From the NCBI GenBank assembly GCA_902624075.1, contig CACNWC010000004.1:1-64000 (forward strand): a stretch of 64,000 nucleotides of DNA, given 5' to 3'. This stretch comes from an uncultured Pelagibacteraceae bacterium (GTDB lineage: Bacteria; Pseudomonadota; Alphaproteobacteria; Pelagibacterales; Pelagibacteraceae). A model generated the notes under the pieces. The model did not search any database, was not told the DNA's origin, and saw nothing but the letters and a program-made list of their open reading frames with translations. Positions 1 to 8,675 of the stretch are shown in pieces. The first letter of the stretch is position 1; the number at the start of each line of letters is the position of its first letter. The position numbers and the translations under genes were made by a program.

Positions 1-1470
1 ATGACAGATCTAGAAAAACACGTTAGCCAGCCTGGAAGAGACAAATTAATAAAAAAAGTTAGAGATAAAATAAATGAGCTAGGAATAACATATATTTATT
101 TTCAATTTATCTCGGTTACTGGAAGAGTAGTTGGTAAAGGTATTCCAGCAGATCACTGGGAAAGGACTGCTGAAAAAGGTTTTCAATTAGTTTATGGAGC
201 TACTGCAAATTTATTCTTAGATCGTCATAACAATTATATTGGTTATGGCCCAGAGGCTAAAGAATTGGTGGGTATTCCAGATCCTGAAACTTTTGTTCAA
301 TTACCTTGGGATAAAAGAGTTGGAAGAGTTTTTTGTACTTGTTTTAGAAATAGAGAAGAGAGAGAAAATCCAGGCGGGCATCTCACTTCTGACTGTAGAG
401 GAAATTTAAGAATAATAGCAGAAGAATTTAAGAAAAAACATGGATACCAAATGCGTGTTGGTACAGAACCAGAAATGATGTGGCTTACAAAAAATGAAGA
501 TGGCACTCCAACAGGTAAAGGGTTTTCAAAACCTTTCTGCTATCATATAGATCAATTTGAGTCTTTAAGACCTGTTTTCATGAAGGTCATTGAGTATGCA
601 AATGCAATGGGACTTGATATGATTCAGGGTGATCATGAAGATGCACCTGGCCAATTAGAATTGAACTGGATGTATGATGATGTTTTAAGAAATGCTGATA
701 GGCTTTCAACTTATAGACAAATTTGTGCACAAGTTGCACGAGAGCATGGGTTAATTGCATGTTTTATGACAAAACCATTTATGGGTGTTTCGGCCAGTGG
801 GTGTCACACCAACTTATCTTTATGGAAAGGTGGAAAAGACGTTGTAAACAAATTGGGACATAAGTCATTACCAGGTGTAGAAGAGGTATTTACTTATGTT
901 GAAGGTGGAACTAATACATTTATGCCAGATACAAAAGATATGCAGTTGCCAGGAAAAGTAGGACTGATGTCAATAGGTGGTATCATGAAACACTTGCCAG
1001 CTTTAACAGCTATTGGGTCTTCAACAGTTAATTCTTATAGAAGATTATGGGACCAAGGTTTTTGGGCACCTGTTTATGCAGATTGGGGATACCAAAATAG
1101 AACTTGCGGATTAAGAGTTTCTGCTCCAGGTAGATTTGAATATAGATCAGTTGACTCTATGCATAACCCTTATCTAATGGGTGCAGCATTACTTAAGACA
1201 ATGGATGATGGATTGACAAATAAAATTGATCCGGGTAAGCCTGAATCTAGAAATATTTATGAGGCTCAAAAAGCTGGAAAAGATGTTAAAAAGCTACCTT
1301 TAAGTTTAGGTGAAGCGCTTGATAGATTGTCAGAGGATAAAATTGTTCAATCTGCTATGCCAGATGAGATGTATAAAATATTTCACTGGTATAAAAATGA
1401 TGAATGGGAAAAATTTTTAGGTGCAACAACTCAATGGGATCTTGATACATATCTGGATTGTTTACCTTAA
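1..1470 (+). CDS. Glutamine synthetase family protein (module 1; associated with glutamate-synthase-like subunits); may extend upstream of window
   Basis: 489 aa ORF; GS-type motifs (VGTEPEMMW, GDHEDAPGQLELNW, GCHTNLSLW, NSYRRL, RFEYRSVDSMHNPYL); next to GlxB/C/D-like genes. ATG coincides with base 1, so the true start is uncertain. Confidence 0.88.
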   Translation: MTDLEKHVSQPGRDKLIKKVRDKINELGITYIYFQFISVTGRVVGKGIPADHWERTAEKGFQLVYGATANLFLDRHNNYIGYGPEAKELVGIPDPETFVQLPWDKRVGRVFCTCFRNREERENPGGHLTSDCRGNLRIIAEEFKKKHGYQMRVGTEPEMMWLTKNEDGTPTGKGFSKPFCYHIDQFESLRPVFMKVIEYANAMGLDMIQGDHEDAPGQLELNWMYDDVLRNADRLSTYRQICAQVAREHGLIACFMTKPFMGVSASGCHTNLSLWKGGKDVVNKLGHKSLPGVEEVFTYVEGGTNTFMPDTKDMQLPGKVGLMSIGGIMKHLPALTAIGSSTVNSYRRLWDQGFWAPVYADWGYQNRTCGLRVSAPGRFEYRSVDSMHNPYLMGAALLKTMDDGLTNKIDPGKPESRNIYEAQKAGKDVKKLPLSLGEALDRLSEDKIVQSAMPDEMYKIFHWYKNDEWEKFLGATTQWDLDTYLDCLP

Positions 1471-1500
1471 ACTAAGGAATTAAAGAAAGAGGAGATGTAA

Positions 1501-2445
1501 ATGTGCGGAATTGCAGGATTAATACATAGGGGAAAATCATCAAATGTAGGTAGTGAACTTCAAGGAATGCTTCAAGCGTTAAAGCATAGAGGAGAGGACT
1601 CAACTGGTTATGCTTTGTATGGAGACACTGATGGAAAAAATTTCATAATGAGATTTAAAGTTGGTGAGAATGTTGGTGAGGGAAGCACATCTGTTTCAGA
1701 GGATGTTTCTGTTTACGATGAAAGAAAAAAAATTGTTGATCAAACTCTTTCTGAATTAGGTGCAAAAATTGTTAAAGAAGAAAGAACACTTCCTTATTCA
1801 TTAAGATATGAACTTGCTTACGATAAAAAAGATTTATTAGAATTTTCACAAAGAATTGAAAATATCCCTGGTGTTGAAATTCTTTCAATGGGAAAATCTT
1901 TAGAGGTTATTAAAGATCTTGGAAATGCAAAGGCTGTATGTGATAGATATTCATTAGATAAGCTTGTAGGTACACATGCTATTGGTCATGCTAGAATGGC
2001 TACGGAGTCTGGTGTTGATATAAAATCTGCTCATCCTTTCTGGGGATATCCGTTTAGTGATGTATCAGTTGTACACAATGGCCAATTAACTAATTATTGG
2101 AATAACAGAAGAGCTCTAGAAAATAAGGGAATGAGATTTATGTCTGAATGTGACTCAGAGCTTATTGCAGTTTACATAGCACAAAAAATGAGAGAAGGAG
2201 CATCATTAGAAGAAGGTATGAAAGACTCTTTAACAGGTTTAGATGGTGTGTTCACTTATTTTGTCGCTACCAAAGATTCTCTTGGCATGGCAAAAGATAC
2301 TATGGCAGCAAAACCTTTGGTTCTATATGAGTCAGATGATTTGGTAGCAATGGGCTCAGAGGAAATAGCAATTAGATCTGTTCTACCTCAAGAAATAGAC
2401 ACTTATGATCCGTTTGATGGAGAAGTTAAAGTATGGCAAATATAA
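1501..2445 (+). CDS. Class II glutamine amidotransferase, GlxB/MgsA-like (module 1)
   Basis: N-terminal MCGIAG with Cys2 nucleophile, HAIGHARMATES and VVHNGQLTNY motifs; followed by GlxC- and GlxD-like genes. Confidence 0.9.
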   Translation: MCGIAGLIHRGKSSNVGSELQGMLQALKHRGEDSTGYALYGDTDGKNFIMRFKVGENVGEGSTSVSEDVSVYDERKKIVDQTLSELGAKIVKEERTLPYSLRYELAYDKKDLLEFSQRIENIPGVEILSMGKSLEVIKDLGNAKAVCDRYSLDKLVGTHAIGHARMATESGVDIKSAHPFWGYPFSDVSVVHNGQLTNYWNNRRALENKGMRFMSECDSELIAVYIAQKMREGASLEEGMKDSLTGLDGVFTYFVATKDSLGMAKDTMAAKPLVLYESDDLVAMGSEEIAIRSVLPQEIDTYDPFDGEVKVWQI

Positions 2446-3287
2446 AAAATGTAACTAAAAAAACTAAAGCCCAGGCAATGGGTATGCACACTGAAGTTTT
2501 GACTGGTAGAACACAGCAAAAGTTTTTTAATCCTGATGAAGCAGAAAATTTTTATTATTTTGGAACTTACGATGTAGACTTTAATAAAAGAACCAACCTA
2601 GATGTTATAGATATGACTGCTGCTGAAGCAAACAAAGAAATAGATAATTTAATGAGCCAAGGTTATGGAACTATAGTTATTAAAAATCCTCAAGGTAAAC
2701 ATAGTATAGGAGTTGGAATTTTAAATAAACTAAATTTAATTTTTGAGGGTAGTTTAGGATATTTTGGAATTGGCTCATGTGATGGGCCAACGGTACGAAT
2801 CAATGGTAGAGTTGGTTGGTCTTGTGCTGAAAACTTAATGGCTGGTAAAGTAGTCATAGAGAAAAACGCAGGATCATGTTTTGGCGCAGCTATTAGAGGT
2901 GGAGATTTAATTTGTAAAGGTAGTGTTGGTGCCCGAACTGGTATTGATATGAAAGGTGGAACGATAATTATTGGTGGAGATGCTGGTGCTTTTACAGGAT
3001 TTATGATGCAAAGGGGTAGAATCATTATATTAGGTGATGTTGGGATCAATTTAGGTGACTCTATGTATGATGGGACAATTTTCGTAGGTGGAGAAATTGG
3101 TTCTTATGGTAGTGATGCTGTAGACGCCGAATTAACAAAAAGTGATCAAGATTGGTTAAAACGAAAATTAAAGGTTGCTGAAATCGGTGAAAATTTTAAC
3201 GTGAGTAAAATGAAAAAAATAGTAGCTGGTAAAAAACTTTGGAATTACGATAATTTAGAACCTACTGAGAAAAAAGGAGCAATTTAA
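2433..3287 (+). CDS. Glutamate synthase GXGXG-domain subunit, GlxC/MgsB-like (module 1)
   Basis: Repeated glycine-rich beta-helix pattern (GSVGARTGIDMKGGTIIIGGDAGAFTGFMMQRGRIIILGDVG); overlaps the upstream gene. Confidence 0.88.
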   Translation: MANIKNVTKKTKAQAMGMHTEVLTGRTQQKFFNPDEAENFYYFGTYDVDFNKRTNLDVIDMTAAEANKEIDNLMSQGYGTIVIKNPQGKHSIGVGILNKLNLIFEGSLGYFGIGSCDGPTVRINGRVGWSCAENLMAGKVVIEKNAGSCFGAAIRGGDLICKGSVGARTGIDMKGGTIIIGGDAGAFTGFMMQRGRIIILGDVGINLGDSMYDGTIFVGGEIGSYGSDAVDAELTKSDQDWLKRKLKVAEIGENFNVSKMKKIVAGKKLWNYDNLEPTEKKGAI

Positions 3288-4705
3288 TGCCTAAGAAAAA
3301 AAAGAAAAAAAATGGTAAAATAAAAAAAAATGGTAATGTTGGTGGAAAAGCTGATGTTCACCTAAGTTCTAATGGTGGAAGAAACAAAAGTCTCTTAGGA
3401 CATAATGCTATTTTTACTCCTGATGTAATTGATGACATTCATATAAAATCGCAATTAGGAAGATACAGAATGCGTGGAATGGCATTAATGAAAAAAATTC
3501 CAACTTTTGATGATTTAGTTTTTTTACCAGGAACTCTTACAAGGTTTGTAATTGAAGGGTATAGAGAAAAATGTGAAACAAAAACAGTAATTGGTCCAAG
3601 ATGTGAAAATCCAATTGAGTTAGATATACCAGTTTACATTACAGGTATGAGTTTTGGAGCTTTATCTTATGAAGCAAAAACTGCTCTTGCAAGAGGTGCT
3701 ACAATGGCTGGTAGCGCAACATGTTCGGGTGAAGGCGGAATGATCCCCGACGAAAGAAGATATTCAGAAAAATGGTTTTACCAATGTATTCAATCAAGAT
3801 ATGGATTTAACCCACATCATGCGCAGCTCGCGGATGGAATAGAAGTTTTTATTGGACAAGGACAAAAAGTTGGGATGGGTGGACACTTAATGGGTCAAAA
3901 AGTTACTGACCAAGTAGCTGAGATGAGATCATTACCATCTGGTATCGATCAAAGATCTCCAGCAAGACATCCAGATTGGTTAGGTCCTGATGATTTAGCT
4001 TTAAAAGTTGAGGAATTAAGACAATTAACAAAAAATAAAGTTCCTATTCAATTAAAACTAGGTGCATCAAAAGTTTATGATGATGTTCGTATGGCAGCTA
4101 AATGTGATCCTGACTCTATATATCTAGATGGTATGGAAGGATCAACTGGTGCTGGTCCACACATCGCAGCAGCAAACACTGGTATTCCTGGTATCGCGGC
4201 AATTAGAGAAGCAAGAAGAGCATTGGATGATGTAGGTAAAACTGGAAAAGTAACTTTAATTTATGCAGGTGGTGTAAGAGATGGCGCTGATATGGCAAAA
4301 GCTTTAGCTTTGGGTGCTGATGCAATTGCTATAGGTACTGGTTCTATGATTGCATTAAATTGTAACAAAGATATTCCAGAAGCAAATTTTGAAAAAGAAA
4401 TGGGAGTTAAAGCAGGTGAATGTTATCACTGTCATACAGGAAGATGTCCAGTAGGTGTTGCAACGCAAGATCCAAAGCTTAGAGCAAGGTTAAATCCTGA
4501 TGATGCGGCATTGAGAGTTTATAACTATCTACATTCAATGACTTTAGAAGCCCAGTTGTTGGCGAGAGCATGTGGAAAAACAAATATTCATTCTCTAGAG
4601 CCTGAAGATTTAGCTGCACTAACATCTGAAGCATCAGCTTTAGCAAAAGTACCTTTAGCTGGAACAAATTACACTGTTGGAGTTGATAACTACCATAAAA
4701 TTTAG
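3287..4705 (+). CDS. FMN-binding glutamate synthase-like subunit, GlxD/MgsC-like, with 3Fe-4S-type Cys motif (module 1)
   Basis: Glutamate synthase FMN domain motifs (YITGMSFGALSYEAK, GGMIPDERR, IYAGGVRDGADMAKALALGADAIAIG) and CYHCHTGRCPVGVATQ. Confidence 0.92.
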   Translation: MPKKKKKKNGKIKKNGNVGGKADVHLSSNGGRNKSLLGHNAIFTPDVIDDIHIKSQLGRYRMRGMALMKKIPTFDDLVFLPGTLTRFVIEGYREKCETKTVIGPRCENPIELDIPVYITGMSFGALSYEAKTALARGATMAGSATCSGEGGMIPDERRYSEKWFYQCIQSRYGFNPHHAQLADGIEVFIGQGQKVGMGGHLMGQKVTDQVAEMRSLPSGIDQRSPARHPDWLGPDDLALKVEELRQLTKNKVPIQLKLGASKVYDDVRMAAKCDPDSIYLDGMEGSTGAGPHIAAANTGIPGIAAIREARRALDDVGKTGKVTLIYAGGVRDGADMAKALALGADAIAIGTGSMIALNCNKDIPEANFEKEMGVKAGECYHCHTGRCPVGVATQDPKLRARLNPDDAALRVYNYLHSMTLEAQLLARACGKTNIHSLEPEDLAALTSEASALAKVPLAGTNYTVGVDNYHKI

Positions 4706-4713
4706 AAGCAATC

Positions 4714-5124
4714 ATGGTTAAGAAAAAAAATAAAAAAACAAAATCAATTGTTGTAAAGGATCAACAATTAGGTAAAAAAAAAGAAACAGCTAGAGAAAAG
4801 ATGATCGGTCAATCAATTGGTTACCGATATGACGTAAATCTACTTCCAGACTATAACAAGATAACTCCTTTTCTAAAAAAATATATTGAGGCAATGGGAT
4901 GGGATGATCTAAATTGGTTAGAAGATGTCCATATGGGTTATGAAGAAGGAAGACCTGCAGTATTTTGTAGAAATGCTAATGGTTGGGTTACAATTCCTAA
5001 ATCAATTAAACTTCCAAACAATCAGCAAGATAGAGACATGATAGCAAGAGAGCTCTTAGTAAAATTTCAAATGTCTCCAAAACATCCTCTTGTTGATTTA
5101 AAAAAAGCTTACTTAAAATTTTAA
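4714..5124 (+). CDS. Uncharacterised 136-aa protein with polybasic N-terminus
   Basis: ORF 9 nt after the GlxD-like stop, same strand, no competing ORF; no family recognised. Confidence 0.7.
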   Translation: MVKKKNKKTKSIVVKDQQLGKKKETAREKMIGQSIGYRYDVNLLPDYNKITPFLKKYIEAMGWDDLNWLEDVHMGYEEGRPAVFCRNANGWVTIPKSIKLPNNQQDRDMIARELLVKFQMSPKHPLVDLKKAYLKF

Positions 5125-5162
5125 TAACACAATCTTAAGTTGATTTTATTTTAATATTTATC

Positions 5163-5185
5163 GTCAATACTAGGTTTTTATTGAC
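5163..5185. promoter_or_regulatory. Perfect 7-bp inverted repeat GTCAATA-N9-TATTGAC upstream of amt
   Basis: Read directly: gtcaata ctaggtttt tattgac; about 67 nt upstream of the amt start codon. Confidence 0.4.
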
Positions 5186-5251
5186 TGTTTTATTTGTCAC
5201 TTCTCTCTAAATTTTATAGGGTTTTAAAAACTAAATAAGGAGAGAGAGAAT

Positions 5252-6652
5252 ATGACTGATCAGTTAGGTGCTCTTACTACTATATTTACAGAATTTTACT
5301 ACTGGGTAACAGTGGTACTGATGTTTTTAATTCACGTCGGTTTCTGTATGTATGAAGTTGGAGCTTCTCGTTACAAACACCATCAACATACTCTTATGAA
5401 AAATACTATGCTGATACCTTTGGTAACAGTAACGTGGTTTTTATTCGGTTGGTGGATTTACTGGGCTTTCCCAACAGGACCTGGGTTAGCACCATCTATA
5501 ATGAATGAAAGTTCTGCTCTAATTACCGATGACTCGGCATTTAGCTCAGTTTACTATAAAGCAACAAGTGAACTAATGGCAATAAACTTAGGAGACCATA
5601 TTTCTGGTGTCTTCTGGGCTGCATTCCTTTTATTCTCTTGGACAGCTGCTTCGATCGTTTCAGGAGCAATCATTGAAAGAATTACGACTTTTGCATTTGG
5701 AATTTTAGCAATTGCAATTGGTTCTGTGTTCTGGGTAATAGATGCTGCCTGGGGATGGCACTTTGATGGCTGGATGCTTAAACTATTAGGGTACCATGAT
5801 GCATATGCATCAGGAGTAATTCACGCGATTGCGGGTGGATTTGCTTTAGGTGTTCTTATGGTTTTAGGACCAAGAATTGGAAAATTTTCATCTAGCGGAG
5901 AACCAAGAAATATTGGACCAAGAAATCCTTGGTTAGTTACAATTGGACTATTTCTAATTTATACTGGTTTCTGGGGTTTCTACGCTGCATGTAATATACC
6001 AATATTTGATCTTGGACCTGAATATGGTATGGAAGGAATAAGTTATTGGACAGCAACAAACATATACGTAACCCCTACTACACTAAGTGGTATTACTTTT
6101 AACTTCTTGATGTCATTATCAGGAGGGTTATTAGCCGGTTATTGGATTGCTAAAGGTGATCCTTTTTGGACATACTCAAGTGGACTAGCAGGTATCATAT
6201 GTGCTTCAGCTGGAAATGATTTATATCATCCAATTCAAGCAATGATTATCGGTATGATCGGTGTTGTAATTTCATACAAACTACATTATTGGGTTGAACG
6301 TAAGTTCAAAATTGATGATGCAGTTGGTGCAGTTGCGGTACATGGTTATGCTGGATTTATTGGTCTAGTAATATGTGGTTTTGTTCTAAATGGTTACCCA
6401 GCATCTGGTTATAGTGTTGGTGCTATGTGGGATGGAACAACTTATGCTTCCATTAACCCATTAGGACAATTCCTAGGAGCATTAATTATGTTTGTAGTTC
6501 TTGGACTAATACCAGGTTATGTTATTGCAAAAGTTCTTCATGGAATGGGTAAATTAAGAATACCTCGTGAAGTGGAGATTGCAGGACTTGACTATGAAAT
6601 AATGGAAACTGCTAAAAAAGACGAAAGAGCTGTTTCGTCAGCAACCAGGTAA
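5252..6652 (+). CDS. amt: Ammonium transporter family (Amt) protein, divergent
   Basis: Multi-TM 466 aa ORF; D-x7-H (DAYASGVIH) and VAVHGYAGFIGL match the Asp160/twin-His region of AmtB; RBS ggagagagag. Confidence 0.87.
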   Translation: MTDQLGALTTIFTEFYYWVTVVLMFLIHVGFCMYEVGASRYKHHQHTLMKNTMLIPLVTVTWFLFGWWIYWAFPTGPGLAPSIMNESSALITDDSAFSSVYYKATSELMAINLGDHISGVFWAAFLLFSWTAASIVSGAIIERITTFAFGILAIAIGSVFWVIDAAWGWHFDGWMLKLLGYHDAYASGVIHAIAGGFALGVLMVLGPRIGKFSSSGEPRNIGPRNPWLVTIGLFLIYTGFWGFYAACNIPIFDLGPEYGMEGISYWTATNIYVTPTTLSGITFNFLMSLSGGLLAGYWIAKGDPFWTYSSGLAGIICASAGNDLYHPIQAMIIGMIGVVISYKLHYWVERKFKIDDAVGAVAVHGYAGFIGLVICGFVLNGYPASGYSVGAMWDGTTYASINPLGQFLGALIMFVVLGLIPGYVIAKVLHGMGKLRIPREVEIAGLDYEIMETAKKDERAVSSATR

Positions 6653-6664
6653 AGGAGAAACAAT

Positions 6665-6895
6665 ATGGCAACAGTCACAAATTGGATCGATCACCTAAAC
6701 AAGCCTGCTGAAGAAGTTGTAGGCGCTGTTTATCCTGGTGCTGGATCCTCAGAAGGATTGCTAGTAATTTTAGCAATTATTTTATGGGTTGGTTGGCATG
6801 TTTTAACTGCGAGATCTGAAAGTGAAGAACTTGAGAGATTATCTCGGAAAAGACATGGCTCTAATGATCATAAAAGTAATATTACCGAGTGGTAA
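6665..6895 (+). CDS. Small single-TM protein (76 aa) downstream of amt
   Basis: 12 nt after amt with ggagaaa RBS; one hydrophobic segment (LLVILAIILWVGWHVL) then a charged tail. Confidence 0.7.
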   Translation: MATVTNWIDHLNKPAEEVVGAVYPGAGSSEGLLVILAIILWVGWHVLTARSESEELERLSRKRHGSNDHKSNITEW

Positions 6896-6911
6896 TTTTA
6901 AATAAAAATTT

Positions 6912-6942
6912 GGGCGCTACTTTAATGTGGCGCCCTTTTTTT
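6912..6942 (+). terminator. Rho-independent terminator after amt operon
   Basis: gggcgctac-tttaat-gtggcgccc stem-loop followed by T7. Confidence 0.88.
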
Positions 6943-6952
6943 ATAATCAAAA

Positions 6953-7108
6953 ATGTCTGAAGAAAATAATAACGAAGAATTAAGACCAAGTAAGATGCGT
7001 GGTGTTGCTTTTCCAAAAGCAAAGTATGGTGTCTTTGCCGCAATAATCATTATTGTTTTGGTTAATGCTTTTTACTATAAAGACTTCTTATTATCTTTAA
7101 TTAAATAA
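6953..7108 (+). CDS. Small membrane protein, 51 aa (MSEENNNEELRPSKMRGVAFPKAKYGVFAAIIIIVLVNAFYYKDFLLSLIK)
   Basis: Not in supplied ORF track; translated by hand from ATG 6953 to TAA 7108; fills the gap between the terminator and the next glxB-like start at 7115; one TM segment. Confidence 0.6.
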   Translation: MSEENNNEELRPSKMRGVAFPKAKYGVFAAIIIIVLVNAFYYKDFLLSLIK

Positions 7109-7114
7109 AAAAAC

Positions 7115-7996
7115 ATGTGTGGAATAGTTGGAATTTATCTTAAAAATGAAAAATTAGAAAACTCACTTGGCTCCCTTTTGTCAAAAATGTTAATTAACAT
7201 GGGTTCTCGCGGACCAGATAGTGCAGGCTTTGCTATATATAAAAAAGAAGAAAAAGAAAAATTCAAATATTCACTATGTATTAATAAATTAAATTTTAAA
7301 GATTTTGAGGAAAGAATTAATAAACATATAGAAGCTGAATTAAAAATAAATTCTGATCATGTCATTTTAAAAACATCAATAAAGCCCGATGCTATGTTAG
7401 CTATCCTTAAAAAAAATTTTCAAGATGTTGCTTTGGTAGGCTTTGGTAAATCAATTGAGATATTCAAACAAGTTGGGGATCCAAGTGAAGTTGTAAAGAA
7501 ATTTAAACTTGATGGCTACTCTGGCTCTCACGCAATTGGCCATACAAGAATGGCAACTGAAAGTGCAATTACAACTGACGGTTCACACCCATATTCTACA
7601 GGAGAAGATGAATGTTTGGTTCATAACGGTTCTTTATCTAATCATAACAATCTTAGAAGAAAGTTAAAAAAAAATGGAGTAAATTTTGACTCAGAAAATG
7701 ATACTGAAGTAGCAGCTGGATATATCTCAAATAAACTTTCTAATAAAAAGAATTTAAAGGAAACCCTCAAAGATAGTCTAAAAGATTTAGATGGTTTTTA
7801 TACTTTTATAACTGGCACAAAAGATGGCTTTGCAGTTTTAAGGGATGAGATTGCTTGTAAACCAGCAGTGATTGCTGAAACAGATGATTACGTAGCTATA
7901 GCATCAGAATTTCAAGCTATGGCACATCTTCCAGAAGTAAATAATGCAAAAATTTTTGAACCAGAGCCGGGTGTAGTTTATTCTTGGGGTAATTAA
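7115..7996 (+). CDS. Class II glutamine amidotransferase, GlxB/MgsA-like (module 2)
   Basis: MCGIVG N-terminus, HAIGHTRMATES, LVHNGSLSNH. Confidence 0.9.
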   Translation: MCGIVGIYLKNEKLENSLGSLLSKMLINMGSRGPDSAGFAIYKKEEKEKFKYSLCINKLNFKDFEERINKHIEAELKINSDHVILKTSIKPDAMLAILKKNFQDVALVGFGKSIEIFKQVGDPSEVVKKFKLDGYSGSHAIGHTRMATESAITTDGSHPYSTGEDECLVHNGSLSNHNNLRRKLKKNGVNFDSENDTEVAAGYISNKLSNKKNLKETLKDSLKDLDGFYTFITGTKDGFAVLRDEIACKPAVIAETDDYVAIASEFQAMAHLPEVNNAKIFEPEPGVVYSWGN

Positions 7997-8673
7997 TGGA
8001 ACTAGATTTAAAAAAATTAGAATTAAGAAATGTTAACGATAAGTTACAAAACCTTGATAGAAAAACTAATGAAAGAGATTTTACTATTGTTAACCCTGAA
8101 GGAAATCATGCAATCTGTGCAGGATTAGACAAAGAAATGAGTGTAACAATTAAAGGTCATGTTGGTTATTATTGTGCGGGCATGAATAAAAAAGCAACTA
8201 TTACAATTGAAGGAAATGTTGGAACAGGAGTGGCTGAAAATATGATGTCTGGAAAAGTTCATGTTAAAGGAAATGCTTCTCAATCTGCTGGTGCAACAGC
8301 ACATGGAGGTCTATTAATAATTGATGGAGATGCTAGTTCTAGGTGTGGTATATCAATGAAAGGTGCAGACATTATTGTGAAAGGTTCAGTTGGCCATATG
8401 TCAGGTTTCATGTCTCAATCCGGGAATCTAGTAGTTTGTGGAGACGCTGGTGAGGCATTAGGAGACAGTTTATATGAAACAAATATCTATATTAAAGGAA
8501 ATGTAAAATCACTAGGAGCTGATTGTGTTGAAAAAAAAATGGACAAAAAACATATTAATAAATTAAAAAAATTTCTTAAAGATGCTGAAATAAAAAACCA
8601 TAAGGCAGAAAGCTTCAAAAGATATGGTTCAGCGAGAAAATTGTATAATTTTAAAATCGATAATAATTATTAA
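7996..8673 (+). CDS. GXGXG-domain subunit, GlxC/MgsB-like (module 2)
   Basis: Glycine-rich repeats (GNVGTGVAENMMSGKVHVKGNASQSAG, GDASSRCGISMKGADIIVKGSVGHMSGFMSQSG). Confidence 0.88.
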   Translation: MELDLKKLELRNVNDKLQNLDRKTNERDFTIVNPEGNHAICAGLDKEMSVTIKGHVGYYCAGMNKKATITIEGNVGTGVAENMMSGKVHVKGNASQSAGATAHGGLLIIDGDASSRCGISMKGADIIVKGSVGHMSGFMSQSGNLVVCGDAGEALGDSLYETNIYIKGNVKSLGADCVEKKMDKKHINKLKKFLKDAEIKNHKAESFKRYGSARKLYNFKIDNNY

Positions 8674-8675
8674 TT

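Noticed and set aside
297-506. Minus-strand ORF inside GS gene
   Set aside because: Entirely antisense to a well-supported glutamine synthetase; no family motif.
2690-3049. 119-aa minus-strand ORF
   Set aside because: Antisense to the GlxC GXGXG repeats; Pro/Ile-rich translation is a codon-bias artefact.
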